NCBI GenBank assembly: GCA_003342895.1
Contig: PTFA01000271.1
Span: forward strand, 248,409 to 312,408
Source: Casuarius casuarius
Taxonomy: Eukaryota > Chordata > Aves > Casuariiformes > Casuariidae
Length of the DNA stretch: 64,000 nt
Direction: 5' to 3'
Made by a program: the position numbers and the translations under genes. The notes below the pieces were generated by a model. It did no database searches, was not told where the DNA came from, and saw nothing but the letters and a program-made list of their open reading frames with translations. This document shows positions 12,601-25,020 of the stretch, one piece after another. The first letter of the stretch is position 1. The number at the start of each line of letters is the position of its first letter.

Positions 12601-15600
12601 CTTTTCTCACTGCACTGTCCAGCCAAGAGCCTTCTCTGTCAGCACAGAAAATCTTCCCTCCTCACTGAGAGGTGCTCCAGCCCTTTCAAAACATATAATT
12701 ATAGATATGAAAAAATAAACTTGTTCTTATTCAGAACCTGAGAAAATGGTGAATCAGGAATTTTCATTTTGCATTTGAAATGCAAGTTCCCTCGCATTCA
12801 GAGTGCTCACCAGCGTGCAGCCTGAATCTATCTTATAAGGACCTGTGTCTGCCCACGGGAAAGGCACAATAGGTACGTGTGCAAAAGGCCACATGGAGAC
12901 TTTCATAAATAACTTCAGTTGACCACATGATTAAGCAAGCCAAGGTCACTTACCTGCCTCTGTACTCCTCAACTACAAAGTAGTTATCTCGGCAAGACCC
13001 CGGCCCACTACTAGCAGTGGACTGTGGAGACTGTATGAAGCCATTCCTGATAGGATAACTATCGTGCCCTTGATACTGGACAGCCTGCAGTGGGTTTTGC
13101 AAGGCAGACCCCTGCTATGGGGTATTTTGCCAACTCTGTAGCAGAGCAAAGCAACATGGTATGTTCAGGGATATGCAGCAAATGAATACTAGTGTCATGA
13201 CTCTCAGCCCCTTACTCTGTCCGTTAGACAGCATTTCTGCCGTACCGCTGCCTTGGTAGCAGGGAGCACGGCCAGAGCCTTGGGAAATCTGAAGAGCATC
13301 TACATTCCTGGGTGATGTTCTGTGCAGCGTGATTCCATTGATGTCTTAATACCGCAACTTCATGCTTCAAAGAAATTTACCTTAAAAAGTAGGAAGCAGA
13401 AGTCTTGGAGAAGGCAATTTCTGGCTTGTCCTTACAGCCAGCCTTCTGGGAGATTTGCTTCAGCCAAAACTGCACACAACCCGTCACGCTTCACATAGGA
13501 CTGCCTGCCTGCAGCTTCCTGACTTTTCAATGCCTACGCAATCAAGTTAAATAATTTTATGACTCTCTCTGTCTTTACACTCAGAAACTGCAAATTCCCT
13601 TGTTGGGATCCCTCAGGACGTGAAACTGTACCAGACACATCAGGATGTTCAAGAAGGGGAAATGCAGAGTGGAACAGTGCTGGTTAGGGCAGATGGTCAG
13701 TGGCCTGTTGTACAGGAGGAGATTTCATGGCTAGTTAGCCTGGCAAAAGGAAGGATGAGAAGACATAGAGGTGTTCTCTAGAACAACATCCAGGGATGAA
13801 CAGCAAGGAAGGGGGAGAGCCATTTGAAGACAACACTGGCATAGGAGAGGGATAATTTGGCAACAAGAAACTCTCTGGCCACGGGGGGGACTGAGGGTCC
13901 AGACCAGCGTTCGATAAAAACAGTGGAGCAAAGACACCTGATCATGTTTAGGATGGCCCTTGTGAACAGGATGATGATACCCTGTTCCTGGTATAAAGAT
14001 GCTTCAGTGCTGTGTCAGGAGATTGCTGGTATACAGGGTGGAAGCATGGTACTTGCTGGAAGACATAAATCTTTTTAACCAGCTTCAGTTGAGTTATTTT
14101 TAAGCTTAGGGCAGGCAGTGCTATGAATCCCATCCCATTAGGATTGGAAGAGTGGCAGCCAGCAAGACAAGCTCTCTGGAGCACAGTTCCCCTCTTTCTC
14201 CCATCCACATGCTTTATGCTGAACGAAGAAAATCCCCAGGCTGTGACAACAGTCAGAAGATAACAGGGATAACCGCTGAAGCATCAGTGCCCTATCTCTG
14301 TCAGGCTTTGTAAGGGAGGGCTTAGAAGTCCTCCTGGTAAGCTGGGTAGGTGCAGTATGTGTTTGGTTTTGTTTTAGAATTATTTCACTTAATAATGCTA
14401 TTTTATTGTATACATCTAGAGCAACAAGAGTCACAGAATAAGTATTCCTATAGAATGGATGCTGGGTTAAGCAAAGAGGCAACAGATGTGCAAATAAACG
14501 CTTTTGTCCTTGTTTCTACCTCAAGGTCTCTTAGGACTGTGCTGGAATCAACTATTTCTTATATTCCTCTGGACATGAGCCTCTGTTTTATTTTCATGTA
14601 GTTCAAGGAACAGAGGCATCCGCAAAGCAAAAAACAAGTCCGAACTTGCTTTCCCCGTGCCTACGGCCAGCACCTCCCGGCAGCTGTTTGCAGGAACATA
14701 CTGAGCCAAACCTAAATTGATGGCTAACTCCATCTTTCTCCAAACATTTACACTGGCATCAAATGCTGTTGTATCTAAGTATACAGGACCCCTCATGGGG
14801 AGGACTGTAACATCTCTGAATATGAGCCAAAATCCTTTAATCATAAAGAGATAATCCACTAAGTAATCTGAGCCCAGCAGTCTGCAGGGCATGGGGGATG
14901 CTTTCTGGCACTTCTCCCAGAGACACAAAAAGTTCTCTAGAAACTGCTGCTCTAATGAAGGAAGCAGAGGCAAAAGCCAGTAGTAAAAGACATTGGAGTT
15001 TGGGATTTTGTTTTTTCTGATGATAACGTAACTCGCTGAGTAAAAAAAAAAAAAATCTATTTTTTTTTCTTTTTTTTAATCTGTTGGAGAAAAGTTGGCA
15101 TTTCTTGCAGAAGGAAGGGTCTTTCCACAGGATATTTTTCTCCTCTGATGGAACAGTTATGATGGCAGATTTTCAATGAATTCTACAGTGATGAAACCCC
15201 AGTCCCTGTAGTGGGGAAAAGGAAAATATATATCTTACAGAGAACATTGCACATTTTGAGTCTGATATTTGTATGGGTGTTTTTTACTGGTTGAAAAACT
15301 CTTCCAGTTTTTCAGGGATGTGGAAACAGGGGTTCTTTACAAATCACATGGCTGTCATGAAATGGCTAGTGAGCATCTATGTGTGTTTGTGTGTCTGTTG
15401 TTCCCACTGTCTTTGGCGCCTGGGATGAGCAGTAACCAGGTGTGTCATCAGCCCAGTGACATTAGCAGAAATGTCTTCCCAGCCTGAGCAGGGAGGGTGT
15501 ATGTTTTGGAAATGCAGGAGCCCAGGGTATAGTCATGCAATCCAGTTTAGGTTAATGGCATACACATGACTTTTTACTGCAGCTCACTTGATGGTGGTGA

Positions 15601-17579
15601 TTCATGGAGCTGTGATAACTCAGTTGCTTTGGCTCCAGTGATCAAATATAGTTTTTTCCTTGTTTCCATGAAGTTTGATGGGGCTGGTAGTGCGTGATCC
15701 AGCAGCAAATGAGAAGTACCTTGTCCTTCCAGAGATTTCTCAGGTGGTCATGTGGGCTGTTTCTATACAGCTGTTCAGAGGGGATTTCTGCTTTTTGCAG
15801 GGCCTAGAAGGAAATTTGCAGGCAGCCTTGGAGGGAACCTGCTCTGCAGCAGGACTGCTGTGTCTTTTGAATAGTGTGCAGGGCTAAGGAGAGGTTTTTC
15901 AGTGAGTGGCCCAGTAGCAACAGACCTAAGTTCTTGGCAACCATCTGGAGCCACTTAAACCACTGCCAACAGGCTCATTGGAGAAGGGATGGAGATTTGG
16001 GATGGCCCTGTGGCGGAATAGGGCCTCTCTTGTTCCTGAGCATTGATGCAGTCCCATTAGGAGAGCGGGGCATGTTTGTCAGCAGAAACCTAAGGGCCAC
16101 CTGGGAGGAACTGTGTCTTTATTAGTTACAAGAGAGCTCTTGCCATTCCTCTCTGTCATAAAGATGGAGGCAGCTGTGTTGGTCATACCTCTCTCTGTTG
16201 AAGGCTTTTTGTGTTATGCTGCTTTGAGGGATCGTAGGTCAGCAGTGACAGCCTTCCCCAAGGCTCTGTCCTCGGGACTTACGCAGCCCCTCGTGGTCAT
16301 GTGGAGCACAGCACAGGAGACAACCTCAGCGTTGGTTAGCTTAGCTAACTGGCTTTGCTTCTCCAAGCCCCCTGCTGCAAACAACCTGCTCAGAACCACA
16401 TGCTGCCTGCTGCCTCTTGGATCTCATTGGCCCCTTCCTCCTTAACGCAAGGAGCTGTTCTCCTGGAACTGTCCTGTCCCACAGGGCACAGAGCTGAGAC
16501 CTCTGGTCTAGGACTCTGCCTCACCTCTGGAGCCTCTGTCCCCCTCCATGGGTCAGCTGCTTCTGTGAGCATCATTTCACGATAATGCTGTCTCCTGGAG
16601 TGTTCAGTAGCAATCACTGGAGTCATTTCTCTCCCTGTCTTCCTTGTACTGATAGATCTGTAGTTTTGTCCTTTAGGATGTGTTTGCACTGTGTTTGGGG
16701 ATGTGCTGTGCAGAGGTCCTTATAGTTAGCTCTAATCCAGCAAGGTCCAGTTGCGGTAGCAGTGTTGATGTGTTCATCACCCAAGCACATACCCAGAGTA
16801 GCCAGTGTGCTCATGTAAGATACACTGCAGCCCAAGCGTTGTATTTTCTCTATTGTTTTTATTATCCAAGATAAATAGATTATAGTTAGATATGCCTTCC
16901 AGTAGCTCAAATAGGCCTTCGTTTCAGTACATTAACACTCCATGTCTGACCATCCTCCATGAGGCTTTTCCAGTTAAACTCATATCCTATCTGGAGGTAC
17001 TGGGACGACTCTTGTCTTGGACTGTAGTTAGTATTCTTCCAATTAAGGCGATCATCCCTATAACAGAAACATTTTGAGGAACAAGCTAATTTTAGCCAAG
17101 CCCCTGATATGCCTAGCTTCTATCACTTAGAGGGAATCTGAAATATTTTCATCTCTTTGAAAGAAAAGAGTGGCCAGATCTTTTTCTAAAAAAAGATCCT
17201 TAACTCTGAGCTATTTTTTATTCTGAAGTCCTATATGGGATTTTAATTCCTACTTATTCTTGAAGCTAGTGTGAGAGGCATATCCAAATCTGCTAGATAG
17301 TTTTGCAAACTATAAGCTAGTTTAGGTATGTGTACCTGCCTTTTATTTTAAGGATAACCCTCAGCAAATTTGAGATTTAGTGATATGGACTGACAGCTAT
17401 TCTTGGAGGCATCCATAACCTGAAAATATTGGCCTGTATTTCTATAGTCTATTATTTATTTGTTGTTTTTTTGTCTGTGCTGTAACATTCATAAAGTTCA
17501 GCAAAATAAGGAACCAAAAATAGCATTTTTTGTAGATTTGTGATACCTGTTCAAGTGCTTTGCGTGCTTATCTGAATGA
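9606..17579. other. Intergenic DNA, no gene recognised
   Basis: The block at about 10220..10440 is AT-rich with an octamer motif (ATGCAAAT, 10358..10365) and looks like conserved noncoding DNA. An antisense open frame of 141 codons at 14548..14973 has fairly protein-like composition but no recognisable family. The rest shows nothing I can name. Confidence 0.5.
15042..15079 (+). repeat. A14 run followed by T-rich tract
   Basis: Fourteen A, a short spacer, then a T-rich run form a weak A/T inverted repeat. No adjacent retroposon body is recognised. Confidence 0.85.
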
Positions 17580-17660
17580 ATCAGTTGTGCAAAATTCTGT
17601 GCTCTTTCTGCTTTTGTGGCTTTGTACAAATGTATACATAATCAGTATAGCTCAACCCAA

Positions 17661-17780
17661 ATGAGTAAAATGTGGGGAGAAGCGATTCCGATGGAGAGCG
17701 TCTGTTGTGAATTCCGGACGGTCAGGAAACTGGAGCCCATCAAGCCATTTTTGAAGAATATCCTTTTAGAGCAGGACTGA
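17661..17780 (+). other. Candidate short ORF (39 codons), unrecognised
   Basis: An ATG at 17661 opens a 39-residue frame ending at TGA 17778..17780, with further in-frame ATGs at 17670 and 17691. The peptide is balanced in composition, with the tail VRKLEPIKPFLKNILLEQD. The block contains several CpGs (GATTCCG, GAGCGTC, TTCCGGACGG) although flanking DNA is AT-rich and CpG-poor. The frame is open upstream to 17580. It may be a lncRNA exon, an exon remnant or a conserved noncoding element; no family is recognised. Confidence 0.15.
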
Positions 17781-19607
17781 ACTTGAATACGTCCTGGTAC
17801 ATTTCCATAATGAAGCAAAACTCACACAGCTAGGCAGGCTGATCGAATTCCTGCCGACGGCTCACTCCAAGCCCAGCAAAGGAACAGCTTCCATACCTCC
17901 CGTATTCAAACTGGGTTTGATCAGAGGGGGAGCAGCCAGTGCTTTAAAATGTTAATTTCCATATGTCACAGTGCGACTTGTGCTTGGTGCATGCCATGGC
18001 TTTGCAGAGATGGAGCGCTTGTCTTGTGGAGTATATGGGATCCTTTTTTTTTTGTCCACTTTCTGAAACACTCTCTGCTTATTTTACCTCTGTAATTTTC
18101 AGTTTTTCATCATCTGCAAGTCACTGGTGTTTTCTAAAGGCCACAAGGAAAAAAGAAAATCCTGTGATTGCTCTCTCTGCCATGCCTCCTGTGGGTATTA
18201 ATAAGAATGTCACTGACATTATTGCCTAGATATGGAGGCTGCTGGTGGCAGGGGGAGCTGATTTCTGCAGAAGCAGGGAGGGGCTGAGGCTTCTCGGTGC
18301 ACAGATGCTTTCCATGAACATATGCTTAATTAAAAAGCAAACTCACTGCCTGCTCTGCAGCATCAATATCTAGGCTCGTTTCAAACAGGTATTTGCTTTG
18401 CCGGGCACTTATGCTTCTAAGGGGTCTGCAAGTGCTGGTGATTGTGTTTGTGCAGCTGCGCCTCAAACACCATGTGTCGGGTCCTGTTAGCATGCAGAAC
18501 TGCCAGCTTCATTAAGGTAATTGTGCCCAAGGCCTTTTCTTTCCTCGCCTGGCTTAATGAGGAGCCAGCACATCCGTTTGATGCCTCCCTGTGGCCACTT
18601 GGCTGCACAGCTTCCAGGGAGCTGCAGGCAAGTGGGGAGATGGAGCTGGCTTGGCCTCTGCCCATCGGGCTGCTGGGGCCAGAGAAGGTGTTGCTACCTT
18701 CACCTATAAAGCCAAATACTAAGAAGGTGAAGCTGGACTCCTAATAGCATATTTTGGTGCTCAAACAAGTAGTCTGACTTCTAAAAACACAAAGAAACAA
18801 GTTGCTCTCTTTAAAATGCTCATTTCTGTTAGAAAGCTGTGCAATTTTGTTCATGTGTCCTAAGGACAGGAACCTCTCATTAGCCTCTTCCCCTTCTCGA
18901 AACCTTGGTCTCTCAGTCAGAAGCCAAATCCCCAGTGTAGCTGGCAGTGCTGCAGCAGACTTGGGAGGGATAAATGGGCCATGCACTCTGCAGCGCGTTG
19001 GTGGCACAGTGGCGAGGACGGCTTAACCCTCTTTTGCAGAACAGGCACAGTGATCGCAACTGGCAGGCAACCAAGAGTCCCCCTCCCTCTGAGGGGGGGG
19101 GCAGCCTGAAAATAGATCCGAGAGCTCTGAATATCCACGCTTAAAAAGAAGTCACTTAAAGTATCTGCCAGGTTGGGCCTGTTTGCTTTCTCTCTGCTGT
19201 TCTCTCTGGACCCGTCACAGGAATGCCTTTTCCAAAGGGAAAGTGGTTCTGTGCCCCCTTTGTGACACATGTGGCATCTTCAGTGAAAATGAATGTTCTT
19301 TCTGCTTTTTCAGGCTGCTTCTGCTCTTTCAGGCTTCCAGGTCCCAAGAGGAGTTAATGAAAGGGGGATTTCAACCAGCAGTCCCAGAATTTCTCACTAA
19401 GGAGTTAAGGGAACCCCTGAAGGATGGAACATCTATGCCCCCATCACAGACCCGTGTTCTCAGGCCCAGCAGGTTTTCAGAAAGCCTTTTCATTCATTAA
19501 AGATGATCAAGGATGATGACAATTAATTATTCATTGAGAGTCTTTTTGATTACTGTCTGCAAGAGAGTGCCTGTAGGACAACAGGAAGACAGGCATGACA
19601 ACGACAC

Positions 19608-19632
19608 ATGTGCCCGCTCTGTGCGGGCACAT
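19608..19632. other. Perfect 10-bp hairpin
   Basis: ATGTGCCCGC and its exact reverse complement GCGGGCACAT flank a 5-base loop. The function is unknown and no transcript evidence exists in the sequence. Confidence 0.6.
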
Positions 19633-20221
19633 TGTATCAGACCCTCTCCAGGTGCTGCAAGGCTGGTAGCTCCTGCCAGGCCAATACCTGGTTCCCTAAG
19701 AGGCAGATGGGCCCTGGCAGAGACCGAAGCACAAGTAGGCACCATGCCAGCCCACAATTAGCTAGCAGAGGTAACGATAGCAGTGAAGACATGGTATGAG
19801 GGACTTCCGTACTGCCTAGCACAGGATGAACTGCGCTGGGGACTCTGGACGCATACTTTGGCTGCTACGCTGTGTTGCAAAAAGCAAAGCTGGTCACAAA
19901 CCCACTTTTCTCTATCTGTGCAGACACAGAGGAACCGGGGGCTTATTCCGCCATAGGAAACATTTCTCCCCACTGTGAGACAGAAGCTGTCAGGTTGGGT
20001 GTTGAAAGGTGAAAGGAGGAGAGGGAAGCTCACGAACAGCCCGTATGTAAGGGATGCAATAAAGACATGTCTATGGTTCACCCCGAGTGACTTTTAGGCA
20101 GGCCAGTTTGTGTGCTGTTTGCAATACAGCTGGAGGGCTGCTGAGGACAATAGCCTGCCATCGAGTCTGGGCGGTGGGTGAGCGGTGAGGCTATGCTGAG
20201 CGCCAGGCTGTGCACTCGGGT

Positions 20222-20267
20222 TGTTACTGGTGCCCCAGGGAGCACCCCACTGTTACTGGTGCCCCAG
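20222..20267. repeat. Two-copy direct repeat, 29-bp period
   Basis: TGTTACTGGTGCCCCAG occurs exactly at 20222..20238 and 20251..20267. It is a small local duplication. Confidence 0.9.
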
Positions 20268-23200
20268 TGAGGAAGCTTGCGGCGCTGCGCCTGTGTGTGC
20301 TGCGACTGCTGCATCTCAGCAGCATGAGAAATGTGAGCGGGGACTCAGCTTGCTCCTGGAGGCCCTTGGCTAAGTCCTGAGTGACTCCACAAATTTCAGT
20401 GTAAGTGGGAGCAGTGTTAGTCTCTCCTTGGCTTTTGGTGAGGTATCACATGCTTGAGCCAGGCTTCTGCTCTCACTTTTATCAGCAGAAGTGGCTGCAC
20501 TTACTTCTGTTCACCTCAGTGTAACTGGGGTGGGCTGGGAAGTTTTTGTAATTACTTAACACCAGGAAAACTGTAAGAATCCTGTAAAACGAAGCTATCT
20601 CATAGAACCACTAATTACTTCCATTGGTGTAAAGTTGATGAGGTCCAGCACTAACAATGTTCTTTTTAAGTCTTTTTATTCCAAATGGAGCTAATGTTCT
20701 TAGACCTGTGCTGTGCTCAAGGTGGTGTTGCTGGTACGTGGGAGGCTATTCTGTTGTTCTTACCTCTTGTTCAAAACAAAATCTACTGGAAAAAATTGCA
20801 AAGAGAAGAGTTCAGTATTGGCCCATTGAGGATTTGCAGCATCCTGCCAGTACTTATTATTTGCTGTGATCTATGATACCGCAAAGGCCATGTCCCTGGG
20901 TAGGAAATGCCTAATTGTATAAACAGACAATACTGGAAAAGAAAATAGTACCCAGGAGAGAAAGCAGCAGTGCATGAGAAATAATGGGCTCTATCACTGT
21001 GATTTTGTTAGGCAAGGTAACCTCAAAGATCTCTTTAAATAGGACAGAGATGTGAGTAACTGCTACATTGTCGGTTTGTAATATGCTTGCCAGTTAGAGA
21101 GCAGGTATTAGTAAAGCCATTGCTTTTTAGAGCATATGTTCCTTTAAACTCCATCTCTGCAGTACTTGTTCTGTGGTGAGTTGGAGCAATATCCAAAGGA
21201 TTTCTCTGCATAGTCATGGGCATTCAAACAAGAATATCTGTGGGACTGCATTTGTGGCCCTTTTCTGGTCATTTTCTCCAGATTTCAATCTCCTGAAGAA
21301 CAAATATTGAATAGATCTGTTTCCTGGAAAGCCTTAGAAAATTTGACCCTGCAGGCTATTTTAAGCTCTTGCTGCAGAGTTAGGGTGTGGGACTGCGAGG
21401 TCCATGGAAATTTCCTTTTCTCAGGTAAGCAACTAGCCAATACAGCACAATATGTTAGCATTAAAATGGAATATAGCTCTTGACATTAATGCTGTGGTAG
21501 AAAGTTGCATGCAGCCCGCTTCCTACATTAATTTCCTATTTTATAGTACAAATTAGAAATGATGGGTTTGCATGACTAGCAGAGCAAGAACTGCTCAAGG
21601 CAACATAAACAAATAGCTATGCATTACAGTGAGTAAGGACTTTCACAACTTGCTTGCAGACAACTGAACAAGCAGAACAGAAAAGGCCAAGCTAGTTAGC
21701 TAATGTTTTCCTTTGTAATCTGTGCACCTACATTACCCTGCAGGTTGTAATACCCAGAGTTGTGGCAGTACATCTGTCTGCGTGTTGGCCTTTATTGCTT
21801 CGCCACAAACCCAGAGGCGCTCACCAGATTTTGCTGGATGCACATTCAGACAGCTGTAGTGGGTGAGAGGAAAGGAGTATGTAAGAAAATCTTTCCTATG
21901 GAGAAAGGAACTGAAAGCCCTGACTTTAAAATACCATTTGTCCCCATGAGTTGTAACAGGACTGTAATGGGACCCACCTAGTAGGAATGGGGGTTGACTG
22001 GATGGAAGACAGGAGGACTTGAGGACACTGTCTGATTTGCTGTAAAAGCAGGGCCAAGGTGATTAATGATATCAACTCCAAGGCTCTGGTCAGCTTCCGC
22101 TGTGGCTGCGAACGGCCTGCTCAAAAACCCACCTTCCCTTGCCGTGCCGTTGCCCGGCCCGCTCTGCCGGGGAAGGTACACAGTGTTGCTCTGCGCTGCT
22201 GAGTGAGTGATTTGTTCCACCCTGTTGCTGGTTGCATTTTTAGCAGGGAGTGAGGGTGACCTTGGTACATACTCAGTTTTCTGGAGTCTGTAAAGCAGAG
22301 CAAGGTCTGTGGAGGTGGGTAGGCATTTTTGGTATAAGTTACAGACCTTTTCCTTTAGTAGCAGGCAGCTCTGCCTTAGAATTTGCACTTGGATTCTCTT
22401 TGTATGAAGCATGACAACTGTGTGCTGCAAAGGGGAGAGACAGTTTGAATTAGTGCTGGGAGAACAACAGATCTGGGGTTTCTTGCAGTGCCAAGAGGTT
22501 TGGAGGGAAGGAATGAGGTTTTAGCAACTAGTAAAGCATTTGACTTAAACATATACAGAGAAAAATATTTTACTTGCTTTTGATTCTTTCAGATTGTTTT
22601 CTCAAACTAACACTGCAAGATGGCACAACATCTCCAAACATTCTGGTCAAACAAAATCCAAAGGTCTTTTTTTAAATGTGGAGATGATCACACAGAAGAT
22701 TTTGTTGGCCTGTAACCTGCAGCACTAGGACACCCATGCTCTGTGCTGAAGCTGCAAACAGTGCAAGAGCTCATGAGCCAGTTATAATATGAAGGGAAAG
22801 CCCTGCTAAGTACAGCACAAAGCTGTAACACCTTCACAGGAGCTAGTGGTGGACCCGAGGAGGCGAAAGAGCTTTGATATTGCTGGAGAAGCTCCTTAGA
22901 AAATGGGCTTGGACTTGCTGGTTCATCTCCCAGCACTGGTGCTAGATCTGTTGTGGGTAGCACATGGGCTGGTACTGTGGGATAGTGGAGGCCGCGGTGT
23001 GTGTGTGTCTGTCCATCCATCTCTGTGAGCACCAGGTGGCAGTGCTCTGCCTGCAGTTGCAGGGACAGCCACTGCAGCTGGCAGCAGGTCCCAGGGCTCA
23101 GTGGTGCCTCTGTGCTGCACAGAAGGCGGGTGTCTAGGGTACAGGAAAATATCCTGCTTGGGAAATGGCAAGGTTTTCCTGGCATAGTCCTCTAGCCTCC

Positions 23201-24779
23201 ACCTTTGAAGGTATTGAGCGTCTCTCTTTTCACTCCTTTCAAGGGCATGCATATTTCCCAAATTTGAGCTGAAACCATCTATTTATTTCAAGTTCTTGTT
23301 GAATAGAAAGCCCCTCAGGTTTCAGTGTCTGAAGTATGACAAGTTTCTTGCAGGATGTGGCGAAGGCACTAATTTGCACACAGCAAACCGAGGCTGCTGG
23401 GCTGGGGAGCAGCCAGGGCTGCAATATCTTTCTGGTAGGAAGCGGGACAGCGAGTGGTCTCGGCTCCGCCTGGCCAGCCCAGCGAGGTTGGAGCAGATCC
23501 CGTCGTTTCCCTTGCTCCTTTTGAACGCAGGTGTTCAGAGGAGCATTTCCTGGCTTCCAGCAGCCCCATTTCCCCCTAGCTGACCCTACAGCAAGTCCTA
23601 GCCCCTGGTAAAATCTCCTAAAGTAGCTCTGCTGCCAGCAGGAGGCCCAGCTCCTTGCAGCAGGGCAAGCAAATGGCAGAGGGATGCCAGGAACTAGAGA
23701 CTATGTTAGGAAAATGCTTGAGAGGTGAACGCAGTCGAGTCTCAGCGTGGTGTGCAGGGAAGGATGGCATGCAGAAGCCCCAGTTTGAATGGGTAAAGGC
23801 CTTCCAGGCAGTTGTTAAAAACCTTTCTCTGCATTTAACATCCAGGTCCTGTGGCTTAGAGCCAGCCCAGATTGGCTAATGCCCAGTGTTTGCTGATGGC
23901 ACCTCAATGACCTGTGAGCAAATGCTTCTGGGTCAGGGTCTGCCCCACAGTGAGTAGTGCCCCGTGGGCACATCCAGGCAGAGGCTGGGGAATGCACAAG
24001 TTGAACTAATATCGTGCTGTCCCCAAAGTCATCAGGTGAGGGAGGAGCAGGAAGCAAAGAGGAAGAGCATGGGATTAGCGTGGGCTGGACACAGAAGTCA
24101 GGGAGATGGTGGCCCTGGTGTGGGGGTGGCAATGAAAAAGGACAGTCCCTGGGGGGGCCAAGGCCTGAGGGGGCCTGTGGAGGGCTATAAGAAGGCAGAA
24201 ATGGGCTAGCAGGAGGAAGACCAGAGGCAAGCACTGTTCAAAGTGGTCCAAGCACTGACTTGGGCATTGAAACACTTCTGTCCTTGCCCCAAGAGGAGGA
24301 GGAGGTCCTGCTTGTACAGCCTTGCTTCAGTTCCACTCTGGGAGCTCGTGTAGCTCCTGCCAAAGCCTGTGATGCTGTGCCCTGGCAAAAGCTGCCCAGG
24401 TTGGGGACTGTAAGCACCAATGTCACACATGGATGTGGCAGCCTGTGCATTGAGCCCTGGAGGGGCTGGGCTGTTGGGGTCTGCATGTCAGAGATGCCCG
24501 TGTGCGGAGCAGAGGGTTTTGTACAATTCCTGGCCTGCCTTTTTTCCTCCTGCCCTTGTCCACTGCTGTCCTTCAGTGCCCTGAAACACTGTCCTGCTGT
24601 CTGAGGGGAGAGACTGGGGCTCTCGGGCTGTGCAGTAGCGAGACCCTAGGCAGGAGCACAGATAGCCCGTGACATTTCATGGCGAGCTGGCACCCCCAAC
24701 GTTTATAATCTGAACCTAGGCTGCAGGAGGCGAAAAAGCTTCCACGCTATCCAGGTGGCAGCAAGTGGCTCTGTGAGCC

Positions 24780-25020
24780 AGGGCTCTCCTCCCCAGGCCA
24801 GCTTTGTGACTGCGGGGCTGCCCCCCGCCCCGGGGGGATCCCTGTGCGGAGGCCTGGCTGCGCCAGGGCAGCGGGCAGTGGTGCAGCGCCAGCAGCGCAG
24901 GGAGCGCTGCAGCGGCGCCGCACGCTCGGCCCGGCTGCCGCCCGCCCCCGCCTCCGCTGGGCGGCACTGCCGTACCGCAGCCGCCCGCTCGCCTGCAACG
25001 CCGCTGCTCTCATGCACCAG
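24780..25020. promoter_or_regulatory. Small isolated CpG island
   Basis: About 240 bases contain some 27 CpG dinucleotides and are strongly GC-rich. The surrounding tens of kilobases are CpG-poor. The densest part is 24900..24995, which includes a short inverted repeat (GCAGCGC/GCGCTGC, 24892..24910). It lies about 19.5 kb upstream of FGF12 exon 1. No recognisable exon overlaps it; the open frames through it on both strands are what high GC content predicts. It could be an alternative or lncRNA promoter, or a CpG-rich enhancer. Confidence 0.55.

Larger units (their letters stand above)
17781..24779. other. Intergenic DNA, no gene recognised
   Basis: Alternating AT-rich and moderately GC-rich sequence with many short chance frames (up to 165 codons antisense at 22688..23185). 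It contains the hairpin at 19608 and the direct repeat at 20222. No gene, RNA gene or identifiable repeat. Confidence 0.5.
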
